Part shown: positions 60,512 to 64,000 of the stretch, piece after piece
How positions within the stretch are numbered: position 1 is the first letter of the stretch
Layout: every line of letters begins with the position of its first letter
Source: Flavobacteriales bacterium
GTDB lineage: Bacteria > Bacteroidota > Bacteroidia > CAIKAF01
Length of the DNA stretch: 64,000 nt
NCBI GenBank assembly: GCA_025451235.1
Contig: JANWKT010000014.1
Location: 186,001-250,000, forward strand
Direction of reading: 5' to 3'
Notes under the pieces: generated by a model
Told to the model about the DNA's origin: nothing
The model's database searches: none
What the model saw: only the letters and a program-made list of their open reading frames with translations
Position numbers and translations under genes: made by a program

Positions 60512-61654
60512 TTAAGCATTCACCACTCCACGGCTGATCACGATCCTTTGCACCTCACTGGTACCTTCGTAGATCTGGGTGATTTTTGCATCACGCATTA
60601 ACCGTTCAACATGGTATTCCTTTACATATCCATACCCCCCATGCACCTGAACTGCTTCGGTAGTAACCCACATGGCGGTTTCACTTGCGAATAGTTTGGC
60701 CATAGAACTGGCATGGTCGAAATTCATACCCTGGTCTTTTAACCAGGCAGATTTATAGATCAACAACCGCGCAGCTTCAATCCTGGTAGCCATATCTGCT
60801 AACTTAAATGCGACAGCCTGATGTTCTGAGATCGGCTTGCCAAATGCTTTACGCTCTTTACTGTATTGTAAGGCCAGCTCATAAGCTCCCTGGGCAATAC
60901 CCAAGGCTTGTGCAGCAATACCTATGCGCCCTCCAGCCAATGTTTTCATCGCAAATTTAAAACCAAAGCCATCTTCACCAACACGGTTTTCTTTTGGGAC
61001 TTTTACGTCTGTAAATTGTAAAGAACAGGTATCACTGGCACGGATCCCCATTTTATTTTCTTTTGGGCCTTTAACAAATCCCGGCATTCCCTCTTCAACG
61101 ATCAAACAGTTGATCCCCTTATGCCCTTTGGAAGCATCCGTTTGGGCAATCACTAAATAATATTTGGCATTCACCCCGTTGGTGATCCAGTTTTTGGTAC
61201 CGTTTAACAGGTAGTGGTCTCCTTTATCAATAGCAGTGGTCCTTTGTGAGGTAGCGTCGCTACCCGCCTCGGGTTCTGACAAGCAGAAGGCGCCAATACA
61301 TTCACCGCTGGCCAATGGTTTTAAATATTTTTGTTTTTGCTCTTCGGTTCCGAATGCATCAAGTCCATAACAAACCAGTGAATTATTTACCGAAACCACC
61401 ACGGAGGCGGCAGCTTCTATTTTTGATAGCTCTTCCATCACCAATACATAGGAAAGTGAATCCATACCGGCTCCTCCGTATTTTGGATCTATCATCATTC
61501 CCATGAAACCCAGTTCCCCGAGTTTTTTGACCTGTTCGTAGGGAAAGATCATTTTATCATCGCGTTCAAGAACTCCAGGCAATAATTGTTCACGGGCAAA
61601 ATCCCTGGCAGCTTGCTGGATCATTTTATGCTCTTCCGAGAGTTCGAAGTACAT
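60512..61654 (-). CDS. Acyl-CoA dehydrogenase
   Basis: The 380-residue FAD enzyme oxidises acyl-CoA to enoyl-CoA in fatty-acid or branched-chain amino-acid breakdown. Segments: MIDPKYGGAGMDSLSYVLVMEEL, CLSEPEAGSDATSQRTTA, NGTKNWITNG, LAGGRIGIAAQALGIAQGAYE and the C-terminal IYEGTSEVQRIVISR, with the catalytic Glu in the last. Chain-length preference cannot be read off. No electron-transfer flavoprotein gene is in this window. Confidence 0.95.
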   Translation of the reverse strand: MYFELSEEHKMIQQAARDFAREQLLPGVLERDDKMIFPYEQVKKLGELGFMGMMIDPKYGGAGMDSLSYVLVMEELSKIEAAASVVVSVNNSLVCYGLDAFGTEEQKQKYLKPLASGECIGAFCLSEPEAGSDATSQRTTAIDKGDHYLLNGTKNWITNGVNAKYYLVIAQTDASKGHKGINCLIVEEGMPGFVKGPKENKMGIRASDTCSLQFTDVKVPKENRVGEDGFGFKFAMKTLAGGRIGIAAQALGIAQGAYELALQYSKERKAFGKPISEHQAVAFKLADMATRIEAARLLIYKSAWLKDQGMNFDHASSMAKLFASETAMWVTTEAVQVHGGYGYVKEYHVERLMRDAKITQIYEGTSEVQRIVISRGVVNA

Positions 61655-61771
61655 AGTGGTGAGTTTATCGGTTTAAATTTTTTGTTTACTTTAGGAGCAC
61701 CATTTGTTTTAAATATATGCAGGTGCATCGTAATAGCGGGCTAAGATATATGTTTTATCCAAGGAAAGAAA

Positions 61772-62830
61772 ATGAAGATTTATAAAGTTTTAGGGGTCAT
61801 GAGTGGGACTTCCCTGGATGGGTTGGATATAGCTTATTGTGAGCTTGTTATGGATAAAAAATGGAATTATAAAATACTGGCCTACACCACCATTCCTTAT
61901 TCTGAAAAAAGAGAAAAAATACTTAAAAATGCTGCTTTCTTATCTGCCGAAGAACTAAGAGCCCTCGACGCTAAGTATGGAAAATATATCGGAGAGGAAT
62001 GCAAAAAATTTATTGCCCAACATCAAATACAACCCGATCTTATCTGTTCGCACGGCCATACTGTTTTTCATCAGCCTCAGAAAGAATTTACCTTACAGGT
62101 GGGTAATGGATCTTATATTTATGCCGAAACCGGTCTACCGGTTATATGCGATTTCAGGACCCAGGATGTAGCTTTAGGCGGACAAGGTGCTCCACTCGTG
62201 CCGATCGGAGATGAATTATTGTTTTCAACTTTTGATGCATGCCTCAATCTGGGAGGTTTTGCTAATATTTCTGCGCAAGAAAATGGAAATAGGATTGCCT
62301 GGGATATTTGTGCTGTGAATACCGTGCTGAACCATTATGCCGGAAAAACAGGATTGAAATTTGATGAAGGAGGTAAAATGGCTAAGGCCGGAAGTTTTTT
62401 TGCAAAACTGTTTCAGGACCTTCAACAAATGAACTATTATACCCAGCTCCCTCCCAAATCTCTTGGAATGGAATGGGTGAATAGCGAATTGATGCATTTA
62501 TTGGAAAAATACCCATTGTCGGTCGAGGATCTATTGCATACCTATACAAGGCATATTGCCTGCCAAGTTGGAAAGGCCATTGACGAAGCTGGAGCTAAAA
62601 AAGTTTTGATCACTGGTGGAGGGGTCTATAACGATTTCCTACTCGAGAAAATTAAAGAAGAGACCGATGCCATTGTTACCGTTCCTGATGATGCAACGAT
62701 ACAATACAAGGAGGCCCTGATCTTTGCCCTGTTGGGTGTTTTGAAATATAGAAAGGAAATCAATGTGCTTAGATCTGTTACAGGAGCCAGGGAAGACCAT
62801 AGCAGCGGAGTTATTTATGGACAAGTATAA
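61772..62830 (+). CDS. anmK: Anhydro-N-acetylmuramic acid kinase
   Basis: AnmK phosphorylates 1,6-anhydro-MurNAc from recycled peptidoglycan. The 352-residue protein has the ATP-binding GVMSGTSLDGLDIA at the N-terminus, SHGHTVFHQP, GGFANIS and VLITGGGVYNDFLLEKI. With murF-alr, mltG and the amidase it is one of several peptidoglycan genes in this window. It is transcribed away from the acyl-CoA dehydrogenase. Confidence 0.95.
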   Translation: MKIYKVLGVMSGTSLDGLDIAYCELVMDKKWNYKILAYTTIPYSEKREKILKNAAFLSAEELRALDAKYGKYIGEECKKFIAQHQIQPDLICSHGHTVFHQPQKEFTLQVGNGSYIYAETGLPVICDFRTQDVALGGQGAPLVPIGDELLFSTFDACLNLGGFANISAQENGNRIAWDICAVNTVLNHYAGKTGLKFDEGGKMAKAGSFFAKLFQDLQQMNYYTQLPPKSLGMEWVNSELMHLLEKYPLSVEDLLHTYTRHIACQVGKAIDEAGAKKVLITGGGVYNDFLLEKIKEETDAIVTVPDDATIQYKEALIFALLGVLKYRKEINVLRSVTGAREDHSSGVIYGQV

Positions 62831-62874
62831 CATTCTGTAAAAATTAGCTGGAATAAAAAACGGATATTTGACCT

Positions 62875-64000
62875 ATGAAAAAAACATTCACCCTTTTCAT
62901 TCTTTTTCAGTGTTCGTTTATTTTTTCACAAAAAACATGGGAGCATTATATGCTCATGACCAATGATAGCTTAAGGGCTAACCCCATTTATGCCGAAACT
63001 GTGCTGGATGCAGTGGTGCCTGTTGTGAAGGATACTGTTTTCTGGCCGGAAACCCAACGACTCAGGATAGTTTTTGGAGATGTATTGGAAGGATTGTTGG
63101 GTTTGAGATGGGAAGCTATTCATTTGAAACGAACCAAACTAGTAGGACAATCTTGTAAAGAAATTGATCCTTATGACGGTCCTTTCACTCGGGAATACGA
63201 TATAAATTTTTTCATCGTTCCCCATTTACCCAATTATGTAGATTCGGTGGCGAATTGGTGGGACAGGGCCGGCAAAGAAGGACGTGACCTCTTTCATTCC
63301 ATCAGGTCCGACAGAAATATTGAGATCCCAGATAAATTAAAAATGGGTGAGAACTGGTATTTATATGTGGAATGCGAAAATACCCCCATCAAATCAAAAA
63401 GGGAATTAATGGATTCGGTGTTCTTTCCATGCAAGAAAAATGAACCAGGCCTCTTGGAACATAAAAATTTCGGATTTATTTATACCTGTATTGGACTGTA
63501 TGGTCCTGCAGTAATGGATTGCAACCATAGTTGCAAACCGGAGATCCATCCGTATGAATGGTTATGGTGGCTCAAACCCGACTCAACGCATTCCACCAGA
63601 AAAGAATGGTATATAGGATTGCACCGCGATTGGAGTGGAAGATTCCGTGATTGGAGCACAAGCCCAAGGATCGGAAAGATCAAAATCCCTTTTTTATTCA
63701 GATCAGATGCTAATATAAAAATGCAAATAGATCTGTTAGCTTATGATGAGCTGGTTACCTCTAAATATGAATCGTATTTTGAGGATTCCCAATGGCTGCT
63801 GAACACTTCTTATTCCATTGATGTATTAAGGCATCAAGTGGAGCTGAATGTAACCGGGGTTCCGGAAAATACGGTGAAGTACAGGATCTACAATGCCGAT
63901 ATTATCCGGATCAATGGAAAAGAATATATCAGGGGCTGGTTGGAACTGGGAGTGGCGGCTAAAAACCTGGCTGAGTTTAGGGTAACCTATGATCCGATGG
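62875..64000 (+). CDS. Secreted protein, unknown function (3' end missing)
   Basis: From the ATG at 62875 (MKKTFTLFILFQCSFIFSQK) the frame stays open to the window end, about 375 residues, so the 3' end is cut off. A signal peptide is clear. The mature part has motifs such as NPIYAETVLDAVVP, CNHSCKPEIHPYEWLWWLKP and RDWSGRFRDWSTSPRIGKIKIPF, rich in Trp. No family is recognised. A near-consensus -7 sequence (GATATTTG) precedes it. Confidence 0.75.
   Translation, partial: MKKTFTLFILFQCSFIFSQKTWEHYMLMTNDSLRANPIYAETVLDAVVPVVKDTVFWPETQRLRIVFGDVLEGLLGLRWEAIHLKRTKLVGQSCKEIDPYDGPFTREYDINFFIVPHLPNYVDSVANWWDRAGKEGRDLFHSIRSDRNIEIPDKLKMGENWYLYVECENTPIKSKRELMDSVFFPCKKNEPGLLEHKNFGFIYTCIGLYGPAVMDCNHSCKPEIHPYEWLWWLKPDSTHSTRKEWYIGLHRDWSGRFRDWSTSPRIGKIKIPFLFRSDANIKMQIDLLAYDELVTSKYESYFEDSQWLLNTSYSIDVLRHQVELNVTGVPENTVKYRIYNADIIRINGKEYIRGWLELGVAAKNLAEFRVTYDPM

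Noticed and set aside
1-64000. tRNA, rRNA or CRISPR arrays
   Set aside because: No cloverleaf, rRNA-like stretch or regularly spaced direct repeats were seen by eye; a covariance-model search would be decisive.

Overview
The window comes from an AT-rich member of the Bacteroidota, probably an uncultured, free-living one. The signs are two proteins with C-terminal type IX secretion (T9SS) sorting domains, a MurF-alanine racemase fusion, LpxB and an LptD-like protein (so an LPS outer membrane), a GIN-domain lipoprotein, and many starts preceded by the Bacteroidota -7 promoter box TAnnTTTG instead of a strong Shine-Dalgarno sequence. I found no rRNA, tRNA, CRISPR array, prophage or complete insertion sequence.

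Layout. 1-8 kb: the 3' end of a large S74/T9SS surface protein, then a minus-strand operon surE-membrane protein-lpxB-prs, a YugP-like zinc peptidase, ribF and a leucine-rich-repeat protein. 8-19 kb: an LptD-like protein, an N-acetylmuramoyl-L-alanine amidase, an MCE/MlaD protein, an iron-sulfur oxidoreductase operon with an embedded HAD-like gene, ribosomal protein L31 type B, a GlmU-like protein, and a PnuC/NadR-kinase pair for nicotinamide riboside salvage. 19-29.6 kb: a minus-strand operon encoding a membrane complex related to group 4 [NiFe] hydrogenases and complex I, followed by a SulP anion transporter and a porin. 29.6-36 kb: an EnvC-like protein, a small GxxExxY unit bounded by 42-bp inverted repeats, an S24-type regulator, a phosphodiesterase, galE and small secreted metal-binding-like proteins. 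36-64 kb: mostly housekeeping genes (murF-alr, tdk, rsmI, pgm, malic enzyme, tsaC, pheT, mltG, acyl-CoA dehydrogenase, anmK), plus an unusual tandem CbxX-type AAA+ ATPase.

The most interesting part is the hydrogenase-like operon (about 20.6-29.6 kb). Its membrane subunits (HyfB, HyfC, HyfE and HyfF-like) keep the charged residues expected for ion translocation. The soluble arm looks redox-dead. The large subunit lacks three of the four Ni-Fe cysteines. The small subunit lacks all four proximal-cluster cysteines. Its fused ferredoxin domain has lost exactly one of two [4Fe-4S] clusters. A SulP transporter gene follows 21 nt after the small subunit. This suggests an ion-translocating complex I relative repurposed for something other than H2 chemistry, possibly anion (bicarbonate or sulfate) uptake. 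Energy-converting hydrogenase-related (Ehr) complexes without Ni-Fe ligands are known. The SulP coupling is my inference.

Other structural signals are (tacgaac)n palindromes between convergent genes, a roughly 160-bp palindromic element upstream of 39362, and a three-half-site putative operator at 32864-32892.
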